A stretch of 64,000 nucleotides of DNA, taken from NCBI RefSeq assembly GCF_027244095.1, contig NC_069662.1, positions 18,750,501 to 18,814,500 on the forward strand. The letters are read 5' to 3'. The translations under genes were made by a program, and so were the position numbers. Under the pieces are notes generated by a model, which did not search any database, was not told where the DNA came from, and worked only from the letters and a program-made list of their open reading frames with translations. Below, piece by piece: positions 1 to 10,207 of the stretch (the first letter of the stretch is position 1; the number at the start of each line of letters is the position of its first letter). This DNA is from Hemicordylus capensis. Its lineage: Eukaryota; Chordata; Lepidosauria; Squamata; Cordylidae.

Positions 1-847
1 ATTATAAATTATTACCCTGGGTAATAATTATTATAAATAGTGCTGAGGCAAAACCCCACCCCCTTCACTTTGACAGCCTGTTTGTAGGCTGTGAAGTTGA
101 GAGAGACAATTTTAATGATTCGGGGGGCAGGGCACAAACAGAAGCCCGAGTGGGGCTAACATACCACCAGCAGCAGCCACACTCCCAGGTACTGATGGAT
201 GCCATTTTATATTACCAGAGGAGATGCCAAGGATCCACCAGCTTGGGCACCAGTCAAAAGCCCACACCCATCACAAGGCCCACAGGGCCTGACCAACCCC
301 TGAAACTTCCAGTACCAGTAGCTGTGGTGGTGTGAGACAGCCAAGGGTCTCGCACCACCACCCCAATCTAGTCATGGGAGTGTCCCCTGGGTCATCACCG
401 CCATTAGCTGGTGGGGAGGGCAGGAGAAGGAGGAGAAGCCATGAGAGTCTCTTAGCCCCAATGTCCTGTTATCCCTATCCTCTAAGGGTGGGAGTGTTAT
501 CACCACTGCCAGAAGATCCCCTTCCCCACTTACTGTCGAGCAAGGTGGGAGAACTGCCAACCCTTGCCTTTGGTTGTGACAGTTAGCTGGGCAGTGGGTG
601 TCGGACAATAGTGCCAGCACTGTTTATTAACTACTGCGCTCCAGAGCGAGGGCAGGAGGCATTTCCCTCACTCTTTCCTTCATGATTTCACCAATGACAT
701 GACATTATCAGTAAGCCAAATCAGAGTGAAGTTAATGGCTGGGCCCAGTAAGATTAATCAAAAGAGAGTGCCTGATACCCATTCAGGCAAACTGTGCCAG
801 CCCGGGCAGCAAGAGACCTATATCAACCTAGCCAGACAATCACTTAC
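1..847. other. No gene recognised
   Basis: Unassigned sequence with a short AT-rich palindromic start (1-40). Short open frames on both strands show no family motif. Confidence 0.5.
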
Positions 848-971
848 TTGACAGACCCCACGCTGGGCCACCTGCGACTGAGCTTGGCAAAGTGTTTCTT
901 TGGGGAGTTAATCCAAAGGCCAACGGGGAAATGAAGTTTCCCAAAGCGAGGGCTCCCGTCCTTCCGTTCAT
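848..971 (-). CDS. Candidate internal exon of an unidentified host gene
   Basis: 124 bases between acceptor TGTTCTCAG and a strong donor AA|GTAAGTG. One frame reads ERKDGSPRFGKLHFPVGLWI then NSPKKHFAKLSRRWPSVGSV. The segment is basic and aromatic with no simple repeat, unlike the surrounding DNA, which suggests real coding sequence. I could not name the protein. In-frame neighbours would lie outside the window or were not found. Confidence 0.4.
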
Positions 972-1684
972 CTGAGAACATGATCACAGAGACCTAGAGC
1001 TTCTGAAAGGTGTGGGGAAGGGAAGAGAGAGAGGGGCGGTACAGCATGAAATACTAATTTTTTCAGTCGGTATGGCCACCCCCAATCCCATGGGTAGGGT
1101 TGTCAACCCACCAGGATTGACCTGGAGCTTCCAGGAATTGGCTTAAATCTGCAGGGGACTACTGAAAACAATTCTAGAGATGTTAATGCCCTGATATTGT
1201 GAAAAATGTTAGGAATGATATGTGTCTGAAGCACACACACAGTTGCAGACTTGCCTGGGCTGACTTCCATCTCATTCAGACGCTTCTCTCCTTATTCTAA
1301 AGGCTTGGCTTTCCAAGTACAAAACCATGTAGAGCAGGGCTGTGCGTCTTCTCATATATGAGAGATTTTCCCTGTGAAATTCAGCATTTTGAGTCTCTCG
1401 GCATTTGATTCTTCATTCCGAGTGCGCTTCTGACTTTCCTCTACATTGAATCGGGCCCACAGTGTCTCCTGGATCTGGGGGATATTGGGTGGGGAAATGT
1501 AGCCGGTGCACTACTACTGAGCATATATTGAATGTCAACAGGCCTGAGCGGGTCATGTGAGGAGCCCGGGGGCCTATACAATTTTCCAGGTATTATTTAT
1601 TTATTCGATTTATTTATCTGATAGCAAGATAAGCCTTGCTAAGAGGATGACTATAGCAGAGTTGCCGTGGCTTACATTTTGATC
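972..1684. other. No gene recognised; old repeat-like stretch at 1090-1240
   Basis: The segment 1095-1215 resembles 2490-2580 in order (shared AACTGAAAACA-like and GATATTGTGAAAA words), suggesting two old copies of one repeat. Nothing else is assignable. Confidence 0.35.
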
Positions 1685-1687
1685 TAT

Positions 1688-1721
<34 letters not shown>
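1685..1721. repeat. (TAC)n microsatellite
   Basis: About twelve TAC/ACT units in a row, ending beside an LTR fossil. Confidence 0.9.
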
Positions 1722-1735
1722 GTTACTATTGATGT

Positions 1736-2165
1736 AGATGGGGCTTGTTCCTGGGTCCGCTTAACCAATCAGTCAGACACAAGGATTGGGAATTATTAAT
1801 TGAGGTTTATTGCTCTGCAGTCAGCAATAGGTAATCAATAGGTTCACGCTCTCAAACCGATTACAGTTTGGTTACAGGTGCATCTTACATGTATACAGAC
1901 AATCTAAATGGTGCTGACACCCTAGACACAGTATACATGGCCCAAGTATCTAGTACACATGCGAATGATTCATTGTTCATCGGGTGATTACTTCTTATTT
2001 GGTTAGATCCTGTTTTCTTGACTGTCAGCGAAAAACAGTGAGAACCTTGACTATGTTAACAAGGTTCATAGATACTGCTACAGAGAGATAATGACGTTAA
2101 TCATGAGAGGCAGTGATGTCCCTGAGTTGGGCTGGGGTTAGAAATGGGGTTTCTAAGTAAAATTA
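1736..2165 (-). mobile_element. LTR fossil, retroviral type, minus orientation
   Basis: Matches the LTR at 18240-18860 in reverse complement over most of its length (shared blocks around GCGGACCCAGG, GAGAGCGT, ACACCCTAGACAC and GACATCA). It carries no gene and looks like an incomplete solo LTR. Divergence from the other copy is on the order of 10-15% by eye, so it is old. Confidence 0.6.
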
Positions 2166-2420
2166 AGTTGCATACCTCTATTCAACCAAAGTTCTCGAAG
2201 TTGTTTATATACAAAAATAAATAATACATAAATCAGATGGTCCCCTGTCCCCAAAGGGCTCACAGTCTAAAAAATGCACGTAAGGCAGATACCAGCAACA
2301 GCCACTGGAGGGATGCTGTGCTGGGGTTAGATAGGGCCAGTTGTTCTCCCCCTGATACATATAAGACATCCACAAGATTCACTTTAAAAGGTGTTTCTTT
2401 GCTCAGTTAGCAGGATCTCA
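2166..2420 (-). repeat. Interspersed repeat with LINE-type 3' end
   Basis: Same family as 2978-3212, 11272-11517 and 37663-37920. The plus form contains CAGCATCCCTCCAGT, TTAGATTGTGAGC and ends in GCGGTATATAAAT. Likely an L2/CR1-mobilised non-autonomous element; the exact family is not assigned. Confidence 0.6.
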
Positions 2421-2849
2421 GCTAGCCACATCCAGCATTGCTTTGACTTACCTCTAGACTTCACTCAAAGGGTTTCCAGCCCTCTGTGACTGGTCTGGAG
2501 TTTCAACATCAATCCCTAGGTGACAACTGAAAACAGTTTTGGAGATTATGGAATGATATTGTAAAAACTATTGGGAAATAAGATCTCCAGGAATAGCCTC
2601 TCTCAGAGTTGCCAACCTTTCCCCCAAGTGCCAGGGTCCGACATCATGGTGAGGCAGAAAATATCTGAAATATCTACTCCCTCCATATCTCACAACCCTT
2701 GCCCCATCAAATTCCTAATTATTGGAAAGCAAGAATCACAAAAACATAATACATGATGCACGGCTATGTAAATCTGTGATGTTAGCAGAGGTTTGGCTTA
2801 CTGGAGGAGGGTGGGGGTAGGGGGGCTTTTCTACATTGCACACCAGCAC

Positions 2850-3376
2850 ACTACAACCCCAGCACAGCATCCCTCCAGTGGCTGTTGCTGGTATCTGTCT
2901 TACGTTTGTTTGTTTTTTAGATTGTGAGCTTTTTGGGGACAGGCGACCATCTTATTTATGTATTATTATTATTATTAATTCAATTTCTATACCGCCCTTC
3001 CAAAAATGGCTCAGGGCGGTTTACAAAGAGAAATAAACAAATAAGATGGCTCCCTGTCCCCAAAGGGCTCACATTCTAAAAAGAAACATAAGATAGACAC
3101 CAGCAACAGTCACTGGAGGTACTGTGCTGGGGGTGGATAGGGCCAGTTACTCTCCCCCTGCTAAATAAAGAGAATCACCACGGTAAAAGGTGCCTCTTTG
3201 CCCAGTTAGCAGGGGTAATATTTATTTTTACGTTAGCAGGGGTAATATTAGCAGGGGTAATATATATAACCAGTTAGCAGGGGTAATATTTATTTTTCTA
3301 TGTAAACCACTTTGAGAACTTTGGTTGAAGAGCGGTATATAAATTCTTCTTCTTCTTCCTTCTTCTTCTTCCTCTC
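2850..3376. repeat. Cluster of three pieces of the same interspersed repeat plus (TTC)n
   Basis: 2850-2965 plus orientation, 2978-3212 minus, 3213-3355 plus, then a TTC/CTT run. TAGCAGGGGTAATATT is repeated three times at 3205-3290. Head-to-head copies may have formed by repeated insertion into one another. Confidence 0.55.
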
Positions 3377-3591
3377 CCTCAGTGGTGACTAGACTATGGA
3401 AGGCCTTTCTTGGGGAGATCCACAAGATTCCTTCTCTGCTTGTATTTAAATCAATGGTTGGGACTTTTTTGTTCCAGCAGGCTTTAAGTTCCGGTAATTG
3501 CCGCTTATATTCTGAGAACAGAATAAATTGTCTCTGCTGCTTGTGTTTTGTGAGCACATTGTTTTCTTGTTATTGTATTGAGTTTTATGTT

Positions 3592-3871
3592 TAAGAACCT
3601 AAGAAGAGCCCTGCAGGATCAGACCAAAGGTCCGTCTAATTCGGCATCCTGCTTCTCACAGTAGCCAACCAGAAACCTCTAGGAAGCCCACAAGCAGGGC
3701 TTGAAGGCCATAACCCTCTTCCAGTGTTGTTCCTTGGCAGCTGGTATTCAGCCTCAGTGGGCACAGAGGTTCCACATAGCTATCATAGCGAATAACCATT
3801 GGTTGACCTGTCCTCCATTAATATGTCCAGTCCCTTTTTAAAGCCATCTTATTAGCCAACGGCCATTGCTA
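3592..3871 (-). mobile_element. CR1 LINE 3' fragment, part 1
   Basis: In reverse complement it ends GATCCTGCAGGGCTCTTCTT then AGGTTCTTA, the CR1 3' terminus. Collinear with the CR1 piece at 24210-24762. Split by the SINE at 3872-4165. Confidence 0.7.
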
Positions 3872-4165
3872 CATAGGAAGCTGCCATATACTGAGTCAGA
3901 CCATTGGTCTATCTAGCTCAGTCTTCACAGACTGGCAGCAGCTTCTCCAAGGTTGCAGGCAGGAATCTCTCTCAGCCCTATCTTGGAGAAGCCAGGGAGG
4001 GAACTTGAAACCTTCTACTCTTCCTAGAGTGGCTTCATCCCCTGAGGGGAATATCTTGCAGTGCTCACACTTCTAGTCTCCCATTCATATGCAACCAGGG
4101 TGGACCCTGCTTAGCTAAGGGACAAGATGACAAGTCATGCTTGCTACCACAAGACCAGCTCTCCT
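3872..4165 (-). mobile_element. 5S-rRNA-derived SINE with CR1-like tail, nested in CR1
   Basis: Minus orientation. The head contains TTAGCTAAGCAGGGTC and TGGGAGACTAGAAGTGTGAG, close to the 5S rRNA internal promoter half (AGCTAAGCAGGGTCGGGCCT, GGATGGGAGACC). The tail reads GAGCTAGATAGACC then ATGGCAGCTTCCTATG. Confidence 0.75.
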
Positions 4166-4169
4166 CTAT

Positions 4170-4450
4170 ATAATTATAATTAATTACTAATGAATTAATA
4201 ATGTATTGCATGATGGTGACTTTCTTTTGTCTGTCCTGACTCTTCAGCCCCTTGATTTCACTGGATGACCCTGAGTTTCAGTGTTATGGGAGAAATTCTC
4301 CCAACCCACTTTCTTCACAACATGCAGAATTTTCTGTTATCCACCCCACACACACCTTAGTTGTCTTTTTTTGGAATCTAAAAAGCCCCCAGCGCTTCAG
4401 CCTTGTCCTGCGGAGCAGGTGCAGTTTTAATTACGTGTAAGCCACATTGA
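4170..4450 (-). mobile_element. CR1 LINE 3' fragment, part 2
   Basis: Continues the CR1 of 3592-3871; shares GGATGACCCTGAGTT and CACAACATGCA with the CR1 at 24590-24650. Confidence 0.55.
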
Positions 4451-5178
4451 CTATAACAAAGGAATTAGATACAAATGTAGATAAATATATGCATTAATTA
4501 ATCATAAAATATAGATGCATCTCTATCTATTTGCACAGACCACTCTCAGCTCTGCTATATTGCTGAAAAGCCTTTGCCGCTATCCCAGTTCCTCTCCCGG
4601 AGAATCCGCCCATTCCTGTTTATGGTTCTTCATGGGCTCGAAGGAGCATAGCTGCCTGTGCCTGGTAGAATTCAGATCCGGACCAGAGAGGCAAGACACC
4701 AAGGCGGTACTTCTGCTCTGGCCATGAAGGGTGAGTCAGAGGCCTTGAGTCAAATGGTTACGTCAACAGGAAAAGAAGAGATAACTCACTCTGAGGTCAG
4801 GAGTGCTGGAGCCGCACCCCACTAGGGAACCCCTAAACTGCTTGGTTTTTAGGAGATGGGACACAGAAGGGGGATGTGACTAGAGGAAAGCAGTAGAAGA
4901 CCCTGCTTTACTAGACCCCTCTCTAACATCCAGAGTCCCCTTACCTTAGCCTACTAGATTAGTGTTGCCTTTGCATAAAACACAATACCTCCTTCTGCCA
5001 AAACCAAAACCAAAACCAAAACCGCAGCACTCAGGAGTTCTGGCTCTCAGCACCCCTATTATAGCCAGGGATACGAAGACAGAACATCCAAATTGTGCTT
5101 CCTCCTCCTCCATCATGGTGGTAAAAATACAACAAATAGTTGGCAACATAATGCTTTTTATTCATACCGCCAAATCTA
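4451..5178. other. No gene recognised
   Basis: Includes a (CCAAAA)n run at about 4999-5024. An ATG close before a GTGAGT at 4725-4735 on the plus strand is not supported by a second exon. Confidence 0.4.
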
Positions 5179-5315
5179 TCACTTGAGGCAGGGTGCCTCA
5201 CCCAGCCTAATGGGAGACTTCTCCAAGAGAACTGAAGTGCCTTCAGTTTCTATTCCTTCCACATCATTGGCTTCCAGTTCCTTTCCAGAGAAAGATGCAG
5301 GGACAGCAAGAAGTC
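5179..5315 (-). CDS. Candidate terminal exon with nearby poly(A) signal, unidentified
   Basis: After an acceptor CAGCTCACCAG the minus strand is open for 45 codons (LLAVPASFSGKELEANDVEG onward, ending EAPCLK-stop). A minus-strand AATAAA follows at 5157-5162. Composition is protein-like, but there is no family match and no linked exon, so this may be chance. Confidence 0.27.
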
Positions 5316-6924
5316 CTGGTGAGCTGGTGAAGGAGGAGAAGCGGGGGAAGTGAGAGCATTGCTTCTAAGGAATGGATGGATTAGGGCAAGGAAGGGGAAG
5401 CAAGCAGTCAGGATGGTTGGGTTTTCTGAAAGGAAGGTTTAGTGAGAGCTGTATGAGACCAGAGCCAGGCCTCTCAGTGGAATGTGGTGGGGCGGACAGG
5501 CCAATATGTAAGGGTCCAATGCCTGCCTGCCCGCCCCTCAGTTTCCCCATCTGTTCACCTGTTCCCTCCCTAATTTTGCATGCTGCCAGCCAAGCCTATG
5601 GGATTTTTTTTGCTGAATACACAGGGCACGGGGGTTGGCTCGAGTACCTGCTCCAGAAGGGGTCCCAGGTGCTGTGATCTCCACACTCAAGCCACTCTCT
5701 TACGCATTCCACAGGCCAGGCTCCATCTTCCGCTTCAGGGCCCCGTGGTGGCTGCTCTCTGCTCCTGTGTGTGCTGTGGCTGAGTCCAGCGATGACTGCG
5801 CATGGATTTCTCTCGTGCCTTTGGTCATTCACACACAGGAGGTGGGGCAGGAAAAGGAGATGGAGGGGGCAGGAAACTGGCTGGGAAGCAGGGCCGCTCC
5901 CAAGAACTGGGGAGGGCAGAGGAGCAGGGAGTGGGACAGAAAGGCTAAGACATCTGAACTAGCAGGACCAGGAAGACCTTGGGTAGGGCCAGGAAGACCC
6001 TGGCAGTAAAAAGGGAGCGGCTGGGAGTGGGTTTGGACAATGAGCATTTTGTTTCAGTTATTCCACAGTCATCAAATGGTGAGGCCTACTGACATGGCTT
6101 GAAGTATCCCTGAGAAAAGCCTGCCTGGGCTAGCTCCCCAGCCTACAATAAATCAGGTGCTGTACCCCTGATTACTGCCATAGGTAAGATTCAGCTTTGA
6201 GCATGCCTCTAGGATTGCCAGTTTTAACCAGCCCCTATGCCTGTGCCTTTAAGAGCAACTATGATGTGCAGACATAAGCAGGTGATGCTGCTCATCTTGC
6301 TTCCACGAAAACTTCGCCTGCTGATTTCTGCACATCAGGTTGCAGTTAAAAGCACAGGAGCAGCCTAGACTATTTTCCTGGTAAGTTGGCAAGCCTATGA
6401 GCCTCTGGTCAAGAAGTAGAGTTTCAAGTGGCATGTTGAATCCTGCCTTTAGTGGCAGTAGATGCACACAACTGACTAGTCAGGCTGAGAGTTTGATATG
6501 AACAGGCATTTCCTGTGGCCACCACACATGGGGATGGTCACATCAGAGGGCCCTGAGGGGCTGAATGACACAAGCTCTCTGCAAGTGCCAGTGGGAGCTT
6601 CCCTCCAGGGAAACCAGCTGGTGGTGGGGCGGGGCAGGATGGGATAGAAGCCAGATCAGGACTATGGCAGAGGGAAAGAGTTAAATCCTCCCTCCAATCT
6701 TGCCTTGATCCCAAACTGGACTGGGGCCCCATGTGGCTGCTAAACAGCCAGGTATGCAAGGGCCAAACTATGCTCTTCACTTAACATGCAGTCTGGCCCA
6801 AAGTGTTTTATATGTATGTACATTTCTAAGTCTTTTTTACATTACATTTCACATTAGTGCCAGAGGCATTATTTTCCTATGTTTTTGCATAAAGCCTATA
6901 TTTTGTAATACACAGCCATTTCAG
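5316..6924. other. No gene recognised
   Basis: Open frames at 5372-6009 on the plus strand have no family motif. AG sites after pyrimidine runs (5631, 5713) are not linked to consistent exons. Confidence 0.4.
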
Positions 6925-6929
6925 GGACT

Positions 6930-8402
6930 ATTATTATTATTATTTTACACAGTCAGACAGGTGTTATTGACCGGTTTGTTTTATCCAGACATCGAGTCCT
7001 TCCCAAGGACCTGGGATGCCAGAATTTTATTGTCAATGTTGTTGCTGTTGTTATAGATATCGTCGCAGAATATAGGCTGTTCCCAGTAAAGCTGCTTTTT
7101 GTAATTGGCTGATGGTGATTTCTGTGGCCCCTATGGTGTTGAGGTGCTCTTCAAGGTCTTTTGGAACTGCACCCAGGGCGCCAATTACCACTGGGATTAT
7201 TTTGGTCTTTTTCTGCCACAGCCTTTCAATTTCAATTTGTAGATCTTTGTATTTGGTGATTTTTTCTATTTCTTTTTCTTCTATTCTGCTATCCCCTGGT
7301 ATTGCTATGTTGATTATTTTGACTTGTTTTTCTTTCTTCTCGACTACAGTTATATCTGGTGTATTGTGTGGCAGATGTTTGTCTGTTTGTAGTCGGAAGT
7401 CCCATAATATTTTTACATCTTCATTTTCTTCAACTTTTTCAATTTTATGGTCCCACCAATTTTTGGCTACAGGTAGCTTGTATTTTTTGCAGATGTTCCA
7501 GTGTATCATCCCTGCTACTTTGTTGTGCCGTTGTTTGTAGTCAGCCTGTGCGATCTTTTTACAACAGCTGATTAGGTGGTCCACAGTTTCATCTGCTTCT
7601 TTACAAAGGCGGCACTTGCTGTTTGTGGTTGATTTTTCGACTTTTGCTCTTATTGCGTTTGTTCTTAGTGCCTGTTCTTGCGCAGCCAGTATTAAACCCT
7701 CTGTTTCTTTCTTCAAGTTGCCATTCTTAAGCCATTGCCAGGTCTTGGTGATGTCTGATTTTCCACTTATATTGTGCAAATATTGACCATGCAGTGGCTT
7801 ATTTTTCCATTTTTCTGCTCGGTTCTTGACTTGTTCTTTCTTGTAGGCCTGCTTTGTTTCATTGGTGTTGAATAGTTTCGCATTATTGACCATTTGAAGT
7901 GCATCTTCTTCACTGTCCTTGATATATTCTTCAAGGCCTCTTTTCTCCTCCTCTACTGTTTGATGGACTTGCAGCATTCCTCTTCCACCTGAGCTGCGAG
8001 GGAGGTATAGCCTATTGACATCACTGCGGGGGTGCAGAGCATGATTGATAGTCATGATTTTCCTGGTCTTACGATCTAGCGTCTCTTGCTCTGCCTGGGT
8101 CCAGTCTATTATTCCTGCAGTGTATCTGATAACAGGTATAGCCTAGGTGTTTATGGCTTGTATGGTGTTCCCGCCATTGAGATTGGACTTTAGGATTTTT
8201 CTAACTCTCCTGATGTATTCACTTCCTATTTTTCTTTTAACTTCAGTGTGTGCGATGTTATCAGCCTGGAGAATGTCCAAGTATTTGCAATGTTCTTTCT
8301 CTTCCAGGTTCTTGATCTTGCTTCTATTGGGCAGTCTTTTCATTATTAATGCAGCACACTTGTCTAGTCCAAACTCCATTGCTATATCGCTACTGAATAT
8401 AC
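6930..8402 (-). mobile_element. R4-clade non-LTR LINE, 3' half with restriction-like endonuclease
   Basis: Minus strand. 7051-8055 (334 codons) covers the end of the reverse transcriptase (IIDWTQAEQETLDRKTRKI just upstream, MTINHALHPRSDVNRLYLPR), a CCHC knuckle (CRLCKEADETVDHLISCC) and the C-terminal restriction-like endonuclease (DFRLQTDKHLPHNTPDITVV, IINIAIPGD). This order is typical of the R2/R4 group, not of APE-type LINEs. 8143-8379 is the preceding RT segment (MEFGLDKCAALIMKR, HCKYLDIL), separated by a single in-frame TAG at about 8140 where a tryptophan is expected. The element is 5' truncated. Its 3' end abuts a (TTA)n run at 6929-6945. Inactive. Confidence 0.85.
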
Positions 8403-8438
8403 GGACAGTGTATTCAGTAGCGATATAGCAATGGAGTT
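8372..8438. repeat. Perfect 28-bp inverted repeat at the R4 5' end
   Basis: Arms 8372-8399 and 8411-8438 are exact reverse complements around an 11-base loop. The left arm is R4 coding sequence; the right arm is an inverted copy placed at the truncated 5' junction. Confidence 0.9.
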
Positions 8439-8639
8439 ATTCTTGTTATTGTTGTTGTTGTTACTAACATATTGAGAACACAACAGTTGTGTGCTGGGAG
8501 CATCCCCACCCCCCCAAAGTAAATTGCTGTTATAACAATGTTGCCCTTTGTTTTGTGGCATTCAATCGATTCCCTCCATTTTAAAAAGCAAATGTAATTG
8601 CAAGCTGGGGGATAATAATAGAGGGTCTGCTTGTACATG

Positions 8640-8998
8640 ACACGCGCATTTTGTGGGTTGTATATTTTGGTGCTGGAGAAGACTTTTGAGGATACCATGG
8701 ACAGCCAGGAAAACAAACAAATGGATCATAGAACAAATCAATCCAGAATTTTCATTCGAGGCACAAATGCCCAGGCTCAAACTATCATACTTCAGACATA
8801 TTATGCGAAGATCCAGCTCCCTTGAGAAGTCCATTATGCTGGGAAAAGTTGAAGGAAAGAGAAGAAGAGGATGGCTAGCAGAAAGGTGGATGGATTCAAT
8901 TAAAACAGCAAAGAATGAACCACTGAGAGACCTTAAGAGAATCTATCCATGTAGTTGCTAAGAGTCGCCACCGACTTGATGGCACGTAATCAATCCAT
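8640..8998 (+). mobile_element. Bov-B (RTE) LINE 3' fragment
   Basis: Translates to [20 protein letters not shown] and SSLEKSIMLGKVEGKRRRGW, the Bov-B ORF end, followed by the 3' tail with GTCGCCACCGACTTGATGGC. About 85-90% similar by eye to 60900-61170. Confidence 0.8.
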
Positions 8999-9107
8999 CA
9001 TACTTAGCAGAGATGGCATATGGTGAGCAGACTTGGCAGCATCTCCAGTGGTGTGTTCAGGGACAAGGGCTAGTGTCTTCGGTATCATTTCCTAGGTAGG
9101 GATAGTA

Positions 9108-9250
9108 GGCAGCCTCATGTATGAAGCTGCCGTATGCTGAATCAGACCATTGGCCTGAGTGGCAGCAGCTCTCCAGAGTTTCAGGCAGGGGGTCTTTCTC
9201 AGCCCTACCTGGAAATGCCAGGAATTGAAATACATGTGCTATGCCAGTCA
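9108..9250 (-). mobile_element. SINE fragment (shared body and tail)
   Basis: GAAGCTGCCGTATGCTGAAT, CAGACCATTGG and TTTCAGGCAGGGGG match the tail and body of the 5S- and tRNA-headed SINEs; the head is missing. Confidence 0.55.
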
Positions 9251-9971
9251 GTTACAGCTCCTCCCCAGTGGGTGTTGCCTGATATCTGAATGTTAAATGT
9301 GCGTATGTGTATTTCCCACACCTGTTTCCTTAGTAATTATTTTGGGTGGAGACTTGTTTTCCCATTGCCACACTCCCCTCCATAAGCAGGTGGTGGGGTG
9401 TTCTTTGCAGGGTGTGTGCAGTTACTTGCTTGACCTCAGTTTTTTCCCCAGTTGAGATTTTGGGTGTGAGCATGGATTTCCCCTACACTCTTTTTCCTCA
9501 GCTTGGGTGTGTACAAAGGAGTGAGGTGCTGGTGCCTTGAATTCACACCTATCCTGTTCATTATGTTCAGAGTGTGCTGGATGTGCATTTAGTATGTGCA
9601 GCTAGAATTCTGCCTTAGAGCAAAGGGCCAGGCTAGATCTTTATTCAGTCACTTTGGGATCTGTGATTTTGTGACCTCTTGTGTCCCTCATGTATTCCAT
9701 ATTCCTTGCTGCCTCCTCAAAGGTACCAGCTAATTAAGCCCTTAAATCACTAGAATTTAATGGGAATAACATGAACCCAATTTCTTGTGGTTCATGTGTT
9801 CAGAGTTTGAGGAATGTGAGAAACAGAAGTAGATAGGATATTTTAAAACCAGGAAGAGATAATGGGGCAGATCAAAACTTTTTGGGGTGGGGGAATAAAA
9901 TAAAACCAGACACAAGTAGGAAAAAAAATAAAGAAATGAAATTGACTAAACATTTCTATTTCAGGAATACA

Positions 9972-9977
9972 TTTATT
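9972..9977 (-). terminator. COX6B2 polyadenylation signal
   Basis: Minus-strand AATAAA about 180 bases after the COX6B2 stop codon. This implies a short 3' UTR of roughly 200 bases. Confidence 0.6.
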
Positions 9978-10153
9978 GGGATTTGTGTTTTACCTCCACT
10001 TTTTTTTTAAGAACCTGCAAAAATAACTGAATAATTTAAAGTGACACCTGCTGAGGGATTCAGCAACTTGAATAACTGATTTGGGGTTGGGCTGGAACAC
10101 CAGTTGTGAGCATTGCCCACTGTGTCTCCATAAAGCAGCAGTGAAGGAGATGC

Positions 10154-10207
10154 TCATATCTTGCCAGCAAAGGTTCCTGCTTCACGTTCCTCATCCCAGC
10201 GTTTTAT
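10154..10207 (-). CDS. COX6B2: COX6B2 last coding exon
   Basis: 54 bases, [17 protein letters not shown]-stop, phase 0, acceptor CATTTTCAG. Matches the family C-terminus WDEQ..GTFxGKI. Confidence 0.92.
   Translation of the reverse strand: MKRWDEEREAGTFAGKI

Noticed and set aside
4999-5024. (CCAAAA)n as an internal telomere-like repeat
   Set aside because: Vertebrate telomere repeat is CCCTAA; four short units are an ordinary simple repeat.
5372-6009. Plus-strand open frames with AG sites after pyrimidine runs
   Set aside because: No consistent phase between candidate exons and no recognisable protein; in human the neighbour KMT5C would be expected on this strand, but none of its SET or C-terminal motifs appear.
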